NCBI RefSeq assembly: GCF_030817415.1
Contig: NZ_JAUSZI010000002.1
Location: forward strand, 11,197,501-11,261,500
From: Streptomyces umbrinus
GTDB taxonomy: Bacteria; Actinomycetota; Actinomycetes; Streptomycetales; Streptomycetaceae
Length of the DNA stretch: 64,000 nt
Direction of reading: 5' to 3'
Shown here: in pieces, positions 43,875-55,782 of the stretch
Layout of the letters: every line of letters begins with the position of its first letter
Numbering within the stretch: position 1 is the first letter of the stretch
The notes under the pieces: generated by a model
What the model was told of the DNA's origin: nothing
Database searches by the model: none
The model's input: the letters and a program-made list of their open reading frames with translations, nothing else
Made by a program: the position numbers and the translations under genes

Positions 43875-43878
<4 letters not shown>
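41386..43878 (-). CDS. ANTAR-GAF-PAS-PP2C phosphatase
   Basis: An 830-residue multi-domain signalling protein. After an acidic N-terminus come an ANTAR-like RNA-binding helix set (VERLRREVRAAQVEADGRAL, then AKGILVERLGCGPAQAARQL, about 50-120), a GAF domain (about 150-290), two PAS-like regions (about 310-430 and 455-575; the second has the PAS_3 ending VVRGAYQDIS) and a SpoIIE PP2C domain (GGDWYDA, VGDVAGHGMEAA, MYTDGLIERRDRS, DDDTCIIGI). PP2C metal residues are intact. Its GTG at 43878 overlaps the stop of the poly-HAMP kinase (GTGA), so the two are made together. Confidence 0.88.
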
Positions 43879-47876
<3,998 letters not shown>

Positions 47877-48107
47877 GCGCACCCTCGTTCCGTTCAAGAC
47901 AAGAGTCCCGTGAAAGGGGGGACTCGGAACTTCAGGCCCACTGCCGGACCCCTCCTCGTCGGCGCGGACCCATGAATTCGAGGCCGCCGGTCGAGGAAGT
48001 ACGCCGCAGGCTAACCCGAAGGTCATGCCGTGAACAAAGGTCGAGCCAGATTGGTGCCGGGGAGGGTGATCTTCCCTGGAAAGCGTGACCGGGGGCCGCG
48101 CACGACG
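47877..48107 (-). promoter_or_regulatory. Upstream region of the poly-HAMP kinase
   Basis: With the adjoining hairpin this belongs to a 331-bp gene-free interval. On the minus strand GTTC-N14-GGGTTA (48012-48035) is a weak SigB-like match about 130 bp before the ATG. I see no other gene or repeat. Confidence 0.35.
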
Positions 48108-48166
48108 GAGCCCGCCGCCCTGCTGTCGCGAGGTGAGAACGCTCGCGACAGCGGGACGGCGGGCTC
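48108..48166. terminator. Strong 25-bp hairpin after the sigma factor gene
   Basis: GAGCCCGCCGCCCTGCTGTC... at 48108-48132 pairs with 48142-48166, with one mismatch and one G-U pair around a 9-base loop. It lies 42 bp past the stop of the minus-strand sigma factor and isolates it from the kinase operon. Confidence 0.85.
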
Positions 48167-48207
48167 GACGATCCGGTGCGGGATCAGGCGGCCGACGAGA
48201 CGGTGCT

Positions 48208-49086
48208 TCAGGCCACCGAGGGATCGAGCAGACCAGCGCGCAGCCGCTTGATGATGCGGCTGATCAGTCGCGACACGTGCATCTGCGAGATGCCGATGAC
48301 CTCACCGATCTCCGCCTGGGTCCGCTCCTCGACGAACCGCAGATGGATGATGAGACGCTCCCGCTCGTCGAGTTCGGCGATGAGGGGGGTCAGGGAGTGG
48401 AGGTCGTCCACGAGCTCCAGCGCATGGTCGTCCTCGCCGATGAAGTCGGCCAGGACGGTCTCGCCCTGCGAGTCGCCGTCGGAGGTGAGGGCCGCGTCGA
48501 GCGATGAGGAGTTGTAGCAGTTCGCCGCCTTGCGGGCCTCGATGACCTCTTCCTCGGGCAGCGACATGAGCTGCGACAGTTCGGCGGTCGTGGGCGTACG
48601 CCCCAGACGCGTCCGGAGTTCCTCCGTGGCCTTCGCCAGCTCGACCCGGGCCTCCTGCAGACGGCGCGGCACATGGACGGCCCAGCTCGTGTCGCGGAAG
48701 AACCGCTTGATCTCGCCGACGATGTAGGGGACGGCGAAGGAGGTGAACTCCACCTCGCGGGTCAGCTCGAACCGGTCGATGGCCTTGATGAGCCCGATGG
48801 TGCCGACCTGGACGATGTCCTCCATCGAGTCGCCCCGGCCGCGGAACCGGGAGGCCGCGTACCGGACGAGGGACAGGTTCATCTCGATCAGGGTGTTGCG
48901 CGCGTACTGGTACTCGCGCGTGCCTTCCTCCAGCACGGCCAGGCGGTCGAAGAACTGTCGGGACAGATCGCGAGCGTCCTTCGGCTTGATCAGCGACGGT
49001 TCGTCGATGAGAGGGAGTGCCGTCTCGTCGACCGTCTGCGTTCGCTGTGCCGTGGCCGTTGCTTCGCCTGCCGTCACGGCTGTCAT
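48208..49086 (-). CDS. SigB/SigF/SigG-family RNA polymerase sigma factor
   Basis: A 292-residue group 3 sigma-70 factor. Region 2 is complete (YARNTLIEMNLSLVRYAASR, DIVQVGTIGLIKAIDRFELT, FTSFAVPYIVGEIKRFFRD), region 3 follows (VHVPRRLQEARVELAKATEE), and region 4 ends with HTH QAEIGEVIGISQMHVSRLIS. The FAVPYIVGEIKRFFRD and QMHVSRLISR blocks are diagnostic of the SigB/F/G stress and sporulation group. No anti-sigma gene is directly adjacent, but RsbW-like ATPases lie 3-5 kb away. The ATG at 49086 follows GGGGTGGA. It is divergent from a second sigma factor. Confidence 0.92.
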   Translation of the reverse strand: MTAVTAGEATATAQRTQTVDETALPLIDEPSLIKPKDARDLSRQFFDRLAVLEEGTREYQYARNTLIEMNLSLVRYAASRFRGRGDSMEDIVQVGTIGLIKAIDRFELTREVEFTSFAVPYIVGEIKRFFRDTSWAVHVPRRLQEARVELAKATEELRTRLGRTPTTAELSQLMSLPEEEVIEARKAANCYNSSSLDAALTSDGDSQGETVLADFIGEDDHALELVDDLHSLTPLIAELDERERLIIHLRFVEERTQAEIGEVIGISQMHVSRLISRIIKRLRAGLLDPSVA

Positions 49087-49486
49087 GCCGTCCACCCCAC
49101 TCGTCGGCGCTGATGTGTCAAAGCCCGCATGCCCTGCTTCGGGCCGCCCACTCCCTTCGCGAGGTACTAGAAAGCAGACGCCGGGAGGATCTGGCCGGAA
49201 GTCGCCCCTTTGTTCCCTCTCTTGAGGGGGTTTCGGGCGGGTGCCGACCATGGGCGAGGCCTGGCCGGAGCCGTGGCGGGGCGAGAAACTCGCCGCCACG
49301 CCGTGCAGTCGATTTCGAGCAGCGGTGTTTTTCCTCGGGATGCCCGGGCAAGCGGAATTTCGTGCTTCGGACCGGAGGCACGTCCGTAGGAGCGAGTAGG
49401 TGTGAGCTCCGGGGGTCTCCGGGCGGCTCGGGCGGCACTCCTCCTGCGGCATTCCCCCGCAAGCCAATGTTCAGGAGCGAATCCGT
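49087..49486. promoter_or_regulatory. 400-bp spacer between two divergent sigma factor genes
   Basis: No gene is visible. It holds a hairpin at 49272-49300: CGTGGCGGGGCGAG pairs with CTCGCCGCCACG around an AAA loop with a 2-base bulge. This could be a small attenuator in the leader of the plus-strand sigma gene or a transcription insulator. I found no clear GGGTAY element on either strand here, so autoregulation by these SigB-type factors is not evident. CAGGAG near 49471 is the ribosome site for the plus-strand gene. Confidence 0.4.
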
Positions 49487-50413
49487 ATGCCTAGCGATTT
49501 GTCTACAAATCGACCTGACAAGCCCGTGAGCACGGTGACGGCCGTCCGGCCGGACTCGACCACCCGGCCGTCCGCCCATGCGAAGCACTCGCACGACGAC
49601 GCCCCTGACGCCGCGGCCGCGTTCGCCCGGCTCGCCGAACTGGAGGACGGGCCCGAGCGGGACGCCGTGCGCGACGAACTGGTGACGGTGTGGCTGCCCA
49701 TGGCGCACCGGATCGCCGGTCGTTTCCGCGACCGGGGCGAGTCGGTCGAGGACCTGCGCCAGGTCGCGGCCATGGGGCTGGTGAAGGCGGTCGACCGGTA
49801 CGACCCCTCCCGCGGGGCGTTCGAGAGTTACGCCGTGCCCACCATCACCGGTGAGGTGAAGCGGCACTTCCGGGACCGGATGTGGGCGCTGAGAGTGCCC
49901 CGCCGCGTCCAGGAACTGCGCAACAAGGTGCGGCTGGCCCGTCGGGATCTCACGTTGAATCCCGGGGCCCCGGAGCCGACGGTGGCCGAGATCGCGGCGC
50001 ACACCGGGCTGACGGAGGACGAGGTCGGTGCGGGGATGGAGGCGATGGAGAGCTTCAGCACGCTGTCCCTGGACGCCGAACTCGCCTCCGCGGACGACAA
50101 CTACAGCCTCGCGGACACCCTGGGCGACGTCGATTCCTCGTACGAGCTGGTCGTCGACCGGGAAGCGGCCAGGGAAGCACTGCGCCGGCTGCCCGAGCGT
50201 GAGCGGGCCATTCTGTACATGCGCTTCTTCGAGGACATGACGCAGACCCGCATCGCCGACGTGCTCGGCATCTCCCAGATGCACGTCTCACGTCTCATCA
50301 GCCGCAGTTGCGCGCGTGTCAGGGACGAGGCGATGGGTGGGCAGCAGCCGCGAGCCGGTGGCCACGATGCCGACGGGCGGACCGGCACCGACGGACGCAC
50401 CAGGGCCGCGTGA
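49487..50413 (+). CDS. Second SigB/SigF/SigG-family sigma factor
   Basis: A 308-residue group 3 sigma factor, divergent from the first. After a variable 45-residue N-terminus come region 2 (LVTVWLPMAHRIAGRFRDRG, DLRQVAAMGLVKAVDRYDPS, FESYAVPTITGEVKRHFRDR), region 3 (LRVPRRVQELRNKVRLARRD) and region 4 with TRIADVLGISQMHVSRLISR. It has a distinct DNA-contact helix 2.4 from its neighbour, so the two probably read overlapping but not identical promoters. A 30-residue Gly/Asp/Arg-rich tail follows. The DUF5133 gene starts 44 bp downstream on the same strand. Confidence 0.92.
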   Translation: MPSDLSTNRPDKPVSTVTAVRPDSTTRPSAHAKHSHDDAPDAAAAFARLAELEDGPERDAVRDELVTVWLPMAHRIAGRFRDRGESVEDLRQVAAMGLVKAVDRYDPSRGAFESYAVPTITGEVKRHFRDRMWALRVPRRVQELRNKVRLARRDLTLNPGAPEPTVAEIAAHTGLTEDEVGAGMEAMESFSTLSLDAELASADDNYSLADTLGDVDSSYELVVDREAAREALRRLPERERAILYMRFFEDMTQTRIADVLGISQMHVSRLISRSCARVRDEAMGGQQPRAGGHDADGRTGTDGRTRAA

Positions 50414-50457
50414 CGCGGAAGGCCGAGGAGGCCGAGGAGGTCGGAGGAGTGAGCCCG

Positions 50458-50742
50458 ATGCTGATGCCCCATCCCGCGACCCTGCGCAGGCTCGTGGACG
50501 AGTACGAGGCGCTGATCGCCCCCGAGGCCGAGGGCGGCGCCGTGGCGAGACAGGACCAGCGGGAGCAGGACCTGGCCTACACGCTCTGCGTGTCGACCGG
50601 CACGCGCGATGTGAGACGTGCTCTGGAGAGGGCGCGCCGCCATCTCGCGGCCGCCCGGCAGCCCGTGGTGCCGATGGCTCCGCGGCCTCCCGGTACGGGC
50701 GGTACGCAGGTACGTGACGGCGGAGAGGCAGTCACCAGGTGA
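50458..50742 (+). CDS. DUF5133 domain protein
   Basis: A 94-residue cytoplasmic protein beginning MLMPHPATLRRLVDEYEALI and containing LAYTLCVSTGTRDVRRALERARRHL, the pattern I associate with DUF5133. The ATG at 50458 is nine bases from GGAGGA; the GTG at 50449 directly abuts it and is less likely. Many Streptomyces DUF5133 genes sit beside stress sigma and RsbW genes, as here, but function is unknown. It is probably cotranscribed with the upstream sigma factor. Confidence 0.75.
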   Translation: MLMPHPATLRRLVDEYEALIAPEAEGGAVARQDQREQDLAYTLCVSTGTRDVRRALERARRHLAAARQPVVPMAPRPPGTGGTQVRDGGEAVTR

Positions 50743-50744
50743 AC

Positions 50745-50784
50745 CCCGCGGGCCGGTCGCGCAGACGTGTGACCGGCCCGCGGG
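50745..50784 (+). terminator. Terminator of the sigma-DUF5133 unit
   Basis: CCCGCGGGCCGGTC and GACCGGCCCGCGGG form a perfect 14-bp stem with a 12-base loop, starting 2 bp after the DUF5133 stop. Confidence 0.85.
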
Positions 50785-50874
50785 TGCGCGGCGACGACCC
50801 GGACGCGTTTATGGAACGTCAGTGCGACGGCGTATTGTGGCCCCCGGGGTGGCACCGGTGGACCTGATGGGCAG

Positions 50875-50896
50875 CACGGACAGATCGTTGTCCGTG
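50875..50896. promoter_or_regulatory. Inverted repeat upstream of the MEDS-ATPase gene
   Basis: CACGGACA-GATCGT-TGTCCGTG is a perfect 8+8 dyad about 140 bp before the ATG at 51037. It may be an operator; no partner regulator is identified. Confidence 0.35.
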
Positions 50897-51036
50897 TCGA
50901 GGTCCTGCAGCGGTGGGCCGCCCCGGCCGAGTCGGCCGACGGTCGGCTTCGTGCCCGGAGCCCACGAGACCCGGGCCGGGCGGTGGCGGATTGCCCGGAC
51001 CCCCCGGCCTCTACCCCCGAAGACTGGTGGGGCGGC

Positions 51037-51972
51037 ATGACGACGACGGCGACCGAGGACGCCCCCTTCGTCCATCCTGCGCTCTTCTACCGCGGTGACC
51101 AGGAGTACGTGGCCGGGACGGTGCCCTTCCTCCTGGACGGACTGGCGGCGTCGGAGCCCGTCGCGGTGGCCGCCCCCGTCCCGCGGCTGGAACTGATCGC
51201 GGCGGCGCTCGGAACAGCGGCCGAGGCCGTGCACTTCGTCGACATGACCAGGGCCGGCCGGAACCCGGGCCGCATCATCCCGTCCGTCCTGCGGGCCTTC
51301 GCCGACGCCCGGCGCGGCGGCCATGTGCGCATCATCGGGGAACCGATCTGGTCCGGCCGCACCGCCACGGAGTATCCGGCCTGCGTCCAGCACGAGGCCC
51401 TGATCAACGCGGCGTTCCGCGGGCGGGACGTGACCATCCTCTGTCCGTACGACGCCCGGTCGCTCCCCGACGACGTACTCGCCGATGCCCACGCCACGCA
51501 CCCTGTGCTCATCACGGCGAGCCGGCAGTCGGTCAGCGGTGCCTACGACCCGGTGAAGGTCCTCGACCGCTACAACGAACCGCTGATGTGTCCGCCCGGG
51601 GCGGCGACCGTCCGGTTCGACGCCGAAGCCCTGCCCGTCACCCGGGACTTCGCGCTCCAGGAGGCACGGGAGCGGGGGATGGGAGCCGTCCGCCTGCAGG
51701 ATCTGGCGCTGATCGTGGCGGAGTTGACCACGAACAGCGTGGTGCACGCCGGCGGCAGGGGAACGCTGCGTCTGTGGGCGGAGAGCGAGCAGATCGTCTG
51801 CGAGGTCCAGGACACCGGCCGGCTGACCGACCCCCTCGCGGGCCGCCGCCCGGCACCCCCCGACCAACTCGGTGGCCGAGGCCTTCTCCTCGTCAACCAT
51901 CTGTCGGATCTGGTGCGCGTGCACGCCGATGAGCACGGCACGACGATCCGCAGCTACGTGGCGCGCGCATGA
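51037..51972 (+). CDS. MEDS domain plus RsbW-like ATPase
   Basis: A 311-residue sensor/anti-sigma type protein. Residues about 10-170 form a MEDS (MEthanogen/methylotroph DcmR Sensory) domain (FVHPALFYRGDQEYVAGTVP, ILCPYDARSLPDDVLADA). Residues about 190-310 form an HATPase_c_2 domain with ALIVAELTTNSVVHAGG, EVQDTGRLTDPL and LGGRGLLLVNHLSDLV. The N-box Asn and the Gly-rich lid are intact, so ATP binding is expected. Such proteins can phosphorylate STAS antagonists or sequester sigma factors. It has its own leader after the terminator. Confidence 0.88.
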   Translation: MTTTATEDAPFVHPALFYRGDQEYVAGTVPFLLDGLAASEPVAVAAPVPRLELIAAALGTAAEAVHFVDMTRAGRNPGRIIPSVLRAFADARRGGHVRIIGEPIWSGRTATEYPACVQHEALINAAFRGRDVTILCPYDARSLPDDVLADAHATHPVLITASRQSVSGAYDPVKVLDRYNEPLMCPPGAATVRFDAEALPVTRDFALQEARERGMGAVRLQDLALIVAELTTNSVVHAGGRGTLRLWAESEQIVCEVQDTGRLTDPLAGRRPAPPDQLGGRGLLLVNHLSDLVRVHADEHGTTIRSYVARA

Positions 51973-52007
51973 AGCACGCGGGAAGGCCCTTTCGGCGAAA
52001 TCGTTGC

Positions 52008-52032
52008 GAATGCCAGTCCGTCGGCAGGGTAT
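52008..52032 (+). promoter_or_regulatory. Candidate SigB-type promoter of the PRC-barrel gene
   Basis: GAAT, a 15-bp spacer and GGGTAT match the Streptomyces SigB consensus GNNT-N14-16-GGGTAY exactly. It is about 100 bp upstream of the GTG at 52130. Confidence 0.5.
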
Positions 52033-52129
52033 TTGCTGCCCGTGGAGCATCACGGGCGGCGGATGTCCGGCCGCGGCGCTCCACCCGGGCTCACACGAGA
52101 CGGAATGCACACGGGACGGAAGGAGCGGC

Positions 52130-52501
52130 GTGGTCACCGACAGAATCTGGTCGTACGCAGGGGACAGCGGGCACACCCAGGGGCAGCGGCTCACGGGGTT
52201 CACGGTGGTGGCGTCCGACGGCACGGTCGGGCATGTGGACCGGCAGGCCGACGACTCGGGTCTGCGCCATCTGATCGTCGACACCGGAGTCTGGCTGTTC
52301 GGTAGCAGCGTGCTGATACCCGTGGGCGTCGTCACCGCCGTCGACACCGAGACCCAGGAGGTCAGGGTCGCGTGCACGGAGGAGGAGATAAAGGCCGCGC
52401 CGCGGTTCAAGACCGATCGCGAGACGCTGGACCCCGAGTACCTCGCCGGTGTCGGCGACTACTACCGGAGTCTGCCTCCACGACAGGCGACCGCGCCCTG
52501 A
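52130..52501 (+). CDS. PRC-barrel domain protein
   Basis: A 123-residue protein from a GTG preceded by AAGGAGCGGC. RLTGFTVVASDGTVGHVDRQ and HLIVDTGVWLFGSSVLIPVG form the PRC-barrel beta fold seen in RimM and photosynthetic reaction centre H subunits; in Streptomyces single-domain versions are common near stress genes. The role is unknown. A consensus SigB-type promoter lies upstream, so it is a good candidate for the regulon. Confidence 0.8.
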   Translation: MVTDRIWSYAGDSGHTQGQRLTGFTVVASDGTVGHVDRQADDSGLRHLIVDTGVWLFGSSVLIPVGVVTAVDTETQEVRVACTEEEIKAAPRFKTDRETLDPEYLAGVGDYYRSLPPRQATAP

Positions 52502-52620
52502 CCCGGCACGACGGTCGAGGGATTCGTACCCATGGTCGTGCGCTCAGTGGGAAGACGGATGTCGACGGACTCGTTCCGGGACCCGGCATCGAGCCAGCAG
52601 ATCTCAGGGGCACGACGGAT

Positions 52621-53082
52621 ATGGACCGAATCGACACGACTGCCCTCGCGTCGTCCCACCGCACGTCCGGTGGGACGTCGATGACGGCGGTTCCGATCAC
52701 GACCGCGGCGATGGCCCGTGCCCACGTCCGCGCCGTGGTGCTGGAACAGTGGAGTTCCCCGCCCCGCAGGGCGACGGAGACCGCTGTCATCGATCTCCTG
52801 CTGGTCGTCTCGGAGCTGGCCGCGAACGCCGTCCGGCACGGGGGCGGGCTGGTCGGGGTCGAGGTGACATCCACGCGTGAGGGCGTGCGGCTGGCCGTGC
52901 ACGACAACAGTGACGTCGTCCCCGCCGCTGCCTTCGGCTCGGGTGACCTTCCCGCGGTGCATCACGGCAACGGCTACGGCTGGCCGCTGATCATCCGGCT
53001 GGCGCGCGACATCGCCATCGAAAGGCGTCCCGGAGGCGGCAAGACGATCCGCGTCCTGGTGCCGCTCCAGACCGTGCCGTAG
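52621..53082 (+). CDS. RsbW-like ATP-binding protein
   Basis: A 153-residue HATPase_c_2 protein. LLLVVSELAANAVRHGGG is the N-box helix, and GYGWPLIIRLARDIAIERR the lid region; the G1 box is reduced to VHDNSDVVPAA, so the usual D-x-G-x-G is altered. Start ATG at 52621; a second ATG at 52681 is possible. It could be an anti-sigma kinase for one of the two nearby sigma factors, or an ATP-binding relic of that fold. It converges with another ATPase gene. Confidence 0.8.
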   Translation: MDRIDTTALASSHRTSGGTSMTAVPITTAAMARAHVRAVVLEQWSSPPRRATETAVIDLLLVVSELAANAVRHGGGLVGVEVTSTREGVRLAVHDNSDVVPAAAFGSGDLPAVHHGNGYGWPLIIRLARDIAIERRPGGGKTIRVLVPLQTVP

Positions 53083-53127
53083 GGGCCGCAGGAGCCGTAG
53101 GGCAGCCCAGGGGGCCGCCGGGGAACC

Positions 53128-53562
53128 TCACCACGGCATGAACACGTGGATGTCCTTGCCCTTCTCGGTCGGCACCACACTCACCTGGTCGCACAGCGTA
53201 TGGATCAGATGCCATCCCACGCCTCCGTCGTTCCGGCCGGGGCGGAAGGGACGAGGCGCCGGTGGTGTGGTGCTGGTGTCGTGCATCGTCACATGCACAC
53301 CGTCGAACGTGCGCCGCAGGTGCAGCGTGAACGGGCCCGGCGCGTACTGCACCGCGTTGGCGGCCAGCTCCGTGACGATCAGCAGGATGTCGTCCCAGTG
53401 TTCGGGCTCCGCCGGTGGCGAGGCACGCGTGAGCGCAAGGAGGAACCCCTCCGCGGCGAGTCGTGAGCCCGTCACATCGGACGGTTCGCCGGCGAATTCG
53501 GTGGTCTGGGTGTAAGTCTCCTCAGAAGGCAGTTTGTCGTCCCAACGCGGCTCGGTCGCCAT
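53128..53562 (-). CDS. Second RsbW-like ATP-binding protein
   Basis: A 144-residue HATPase_c_2 protein from an ATG with GGGAAG upstream. ILLIVTELAANAVQYAPG is the N-box, TMHDTSTTPPAPRPF replaces the G1 motif, and NDGGVGWHLIHTLCDQV is the lid. It is related to the ATPase at 52621 (shared ELAANAV and the same altered G1), suggesting duplication and inversion; the pair are convergent, 45 bp apart. Confidence 0.82.
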   Translation of the reverse strand: MATEPRWDDKLPSEETYTQTTEFAGEPSDVTGSRLAAEGFLLALTRASPPAEPEHWDDILLIVTELAANAVQYAPGPFTLHLRRTFDGVHVTMHDTSTTPPAPRPFRPGRNDGGVGWHLIHTLCDQVSVVPTEKGKDIHVFMPW

Positions 53563-53829
53563 CACGACTTCCCTCAGCCCATTCCCTGTGGGGCTGTGGC
53601 GCTTGCTTTGCTTCCACCGTTGCTGCTTCCCGACGGCAAAGCGCTTAGTCGTCCGGTTCCGGTGACGATGGCAGGGACTCCGGAATGCGGTGGTCTGCGG
53701 GGATTCCGCCGTGGTCGGCGAGTACCACGATCGGCCCGGGTCATGGGTGTCTGATCCGGCCGGGCCGGGGCACTCGTCGAGTGGGAGTGGGATCTGACCC
53801 CACTCCGTAAACCGCAGAGAGGGGAATCC

Positions 53830-54006
53830 ATGCTCGGCATGGCAGCGGCCGTCCTGTTCCTCGTCGCGTTCCTGATCAACGCCGCGGAGATCTCGACCAA
53901 CGACGTCTTCACCTCGACCAACGTGATGCTGATAGGGCTGATCGTGCTGGCCCTGCACCTCGCCGGGGTCGGCAGTGGCCTGGCGACCAGGGGCCGCCGA
54001 AGGTGA
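53830..54006 (+). CDS. Small membrane protein, 58 residues
   Basis: ATG at 53830 follows GAGGGGAATCC. The translation MLGMAAAVLFLVAFLINAAE, then STNDVFTSTNVMLIGLIVLALHLAGVG, and a basic end TRGRRR gives two hydrophobic segments. Codon third positions are almost all G/C, as in real genes here. I recall similar short proteins annotated as hypothetical in many Streptomyces. Function is unknown. It converges on the mannosyltransferase gene with 25 bp between stops. Confidence 0.7.
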   Translation: MLGMAAAVLFLVAFLINAAEISTNDVFTSTNVMLIGLIVLALHLAGVGSGLATRGRRR

Positions 54007-54031
54007 CATACGGAGCACGGTCCCGTATCCC

Positions 54032-55753
54032 TCAGATCCAGGTGTCGAGCCACATCCTCGAATGCCAGTCGGAATACGGGATCGTCGCACCCGTGTAGAT
54101 CGGGAAGAAGTAGATGAAGTTCCAGACGATGAGCAGTACGAGGACACCCGCGCTCATCGCCCCCACGGCCCGGCGTCTCTCACTCGAACCCGGCGGCCCC
54201 AGCATCGCGCCCACCAACATCGCGACGGCCAGGCACAGATACGGCACGAAGGCGACCGCGTAGAAGGAGAAGATCGTACGGTCCTGGTACAGGAACCAGG
54301 GCAGATAGCCGGCACCCACGGCACACAGGACGGCGCCCGCACGCCAGTCGCGGCGCAGCGCCCACCGGTAGAGCAGATAGAGGAGCGCGAAGCACGCCGA
54401 CCACCACAGCACTGGTGTGCCCAGCGCGAGGACCGCCTGGGAGCAGCCGGACGCGGTACGGCAGCCGTCCTGTGCGAAGTCCGTCTCGTACGAGTACGCC
54501 ACCGGCCGTCCGAGGACCAGCCAGCTCCACGGGTTGGACTCGTAGCGGTGCCAGGAGTCCAGCCCCACGTTGAACTCGTAGACCCCGTGCTCGTAGTGCC
54601 ACAGGCTGCGCAGCGAGGCGGGGATCCACGACCACGGGCCGCCCCGGCCGTCCGCCCAGTGCCGTCCGTAGCCCTTGTCGGACAGGAACCAGCCGGTCCA
54701 GGTCATCAGATACGTGACCAGGGCGACCGGCGCGAGGGACAGCACGGACCAGCCGAGGTCCTTGCGCAGCACCGACAAGTACGGGCGGCGCGCGCCTGAG
54801 ACGCGGCGGGAGGCGACGTCCCACAGCACGGTCATGACCATGAAGAACGCCAGGACGTAGAGGCCGTTCCACTTGCTCGCGGCCGCCAGTCCCAGCAGTG
54901 CGCCGGCCGCGATCCGCCAGGGCCGTACGCCCATCCCCGCGTGCTCGCCGGTGTGTTGATGCGGACCCGCGAAGCCGTCCGCGTCCACCGGCAGGGCTTC
55001 CGCGAGACGGGCCCGCGCCCGGTCCCGGTCGACCAGCAGACACCCGAACGCGGCCAGCACGAAGAACATGACCACGAGGTCGAGCAGAGCGATACGGCTC
55101 ATCACGAAGTGCAGGCCGTCCACCGCCAGCAGCAGCCCGGCCAGACAGCCCAGCGCCGTCGAACGGAACAGCCGACGGCCTATTCGGCACAGCATCAGCA
55201 CCGACAGCGTGCCGAGCACCGCCGTCATGAAACGCCAGCCGAAGGGGTTCAGGCCGAACATCCACTCGCCGAGGGCGATCACCCACTTGCCCATCGGCGG
55301 GTGCGCCACGAAGGTCCCGGTGTCGGACAGCGGGATCACCTGAGGGTCCGCCAGGATCTGCGGGTCGGCGATCTTGCGGTCCGGCCATGTCCCCTCGTAG
55401 CCGAGCTTCAGCAACGCCCAGGCGTCCTTGGCGTAGTACGTCTCGTCGAAGGCGACGGACCGCGGCCGGCCCAGGTTCCAGAAGCGGATCGCTCCGGCGA
55501 GGACGGCGACGAGGACCGGCCCGACCCAGCCCATCGCCTTCATGACGCGGTAGGTCAGTGCCGGGCTGAGGCCCAGGGCCTCGCCGACGCGTGTGCCGGG
55601 CTCCGGGAAGGGCGGGACCAGAAGGTCGCGGGTGTCGGTCCGTGGGCGTCCCGTGTAGCCGAACCGGCGCAGCCGCCTCGCCCAGGGAGGGGAATCCGTC
55701 TTCGGGTGGGCGTCGGTATCGGCGCCCACCTGCGCCGCGATGTCACTGGTCAC
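54032..55753 (-). CDS. pmt: Dolichyl-phosphate-mannose--protein mannosyltransferase
   Basis: A 573-residue GT39 enzyme that transfers mannose from polyprenyl-phosphate-mannose to Ser/Thr of secreted proteins during Sec export. The catalytic loop SVAFDETYYAKDAWALLKLG (Asp-Glu, about 101-120) and HPPMGKWVIALGEWMFGLN match actinobacterial Pmt. About ten membrane helices follow and the C-terminal PMT_4TMC region ends YFFPIYTGATIPYSDWHSRM. The GTG start lacks a strong ribosome site. Actinomycetes usually have one Pmt in the core genome, so this may be a second copy. The MFS gene lies 29 bp upstream on the same strand. Confidence 0.9.
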   Translation of the reverse strand: MTSDIAAQVGADTDAHPKTDSPPWARRLRRFGYTGRPRTDTRDLLVPPFPEPGTRVGEALGLSPALTYRVMKAMGWVGPVLVAVLAGAIRFWNLGRPRSVAFDETYYAKDAWALLKLGYEGTWPDRKIADPQILADPQVIPLSDTGTFVAHPPMGKWVIALGEWMFGLNPFGWRFMTAVLGTLSVLMLCRIGRRLFRSTALGCLAGLLLAVDGLHFVMSRIALLDLVVMFFVLAAFGCLLVDRDRARARLAEALPVDADGFAGPHQHTGEHAGMGVRPWRIAAGALLGLAAASKWNGLYVLAFFMVMTVLWDVASRRVSGARRPYLSVLRKDLGWSVLSLAPVALVTYLMTWTGWFLSDKGYGRHWADGRGGPWSWIPASLRSLWHYEHGVYEFNVGLDSWHRYESNPWSWLVLGRPVAYSYETDFAQDGCRTASGCSQAVLALGTPVLWWSACFALLYLLYRWALRRDWRAGAVLCAVGAGYLPWFLYQDRTIFSFYAVAFVPYLCLAVAMLVGAMLGPPGSSERRRAVGAMSAGVLVLLIVWNFIYFFPIYTGATIPYSDWHSRMWLDTWI

Positions 55754-55782
55754 CGGGTCATCGTAGGGAACGGATGTTCAGC

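Noticed and set aside
53776..53830. SigB-like element GAGT-N14-GGGTCA upstream of the 58-residue protein
   Set aside because: The -10 part departs from GGGTAY at its fifth base, the near-invariant A, so I do not call it.
54007..54031. Hairpin ATACGG...CCGTAT between the small membrane protein and pmt
   Set aside because: Only 6 bp of stem with a 9-base loop, too weak to call a terminator.
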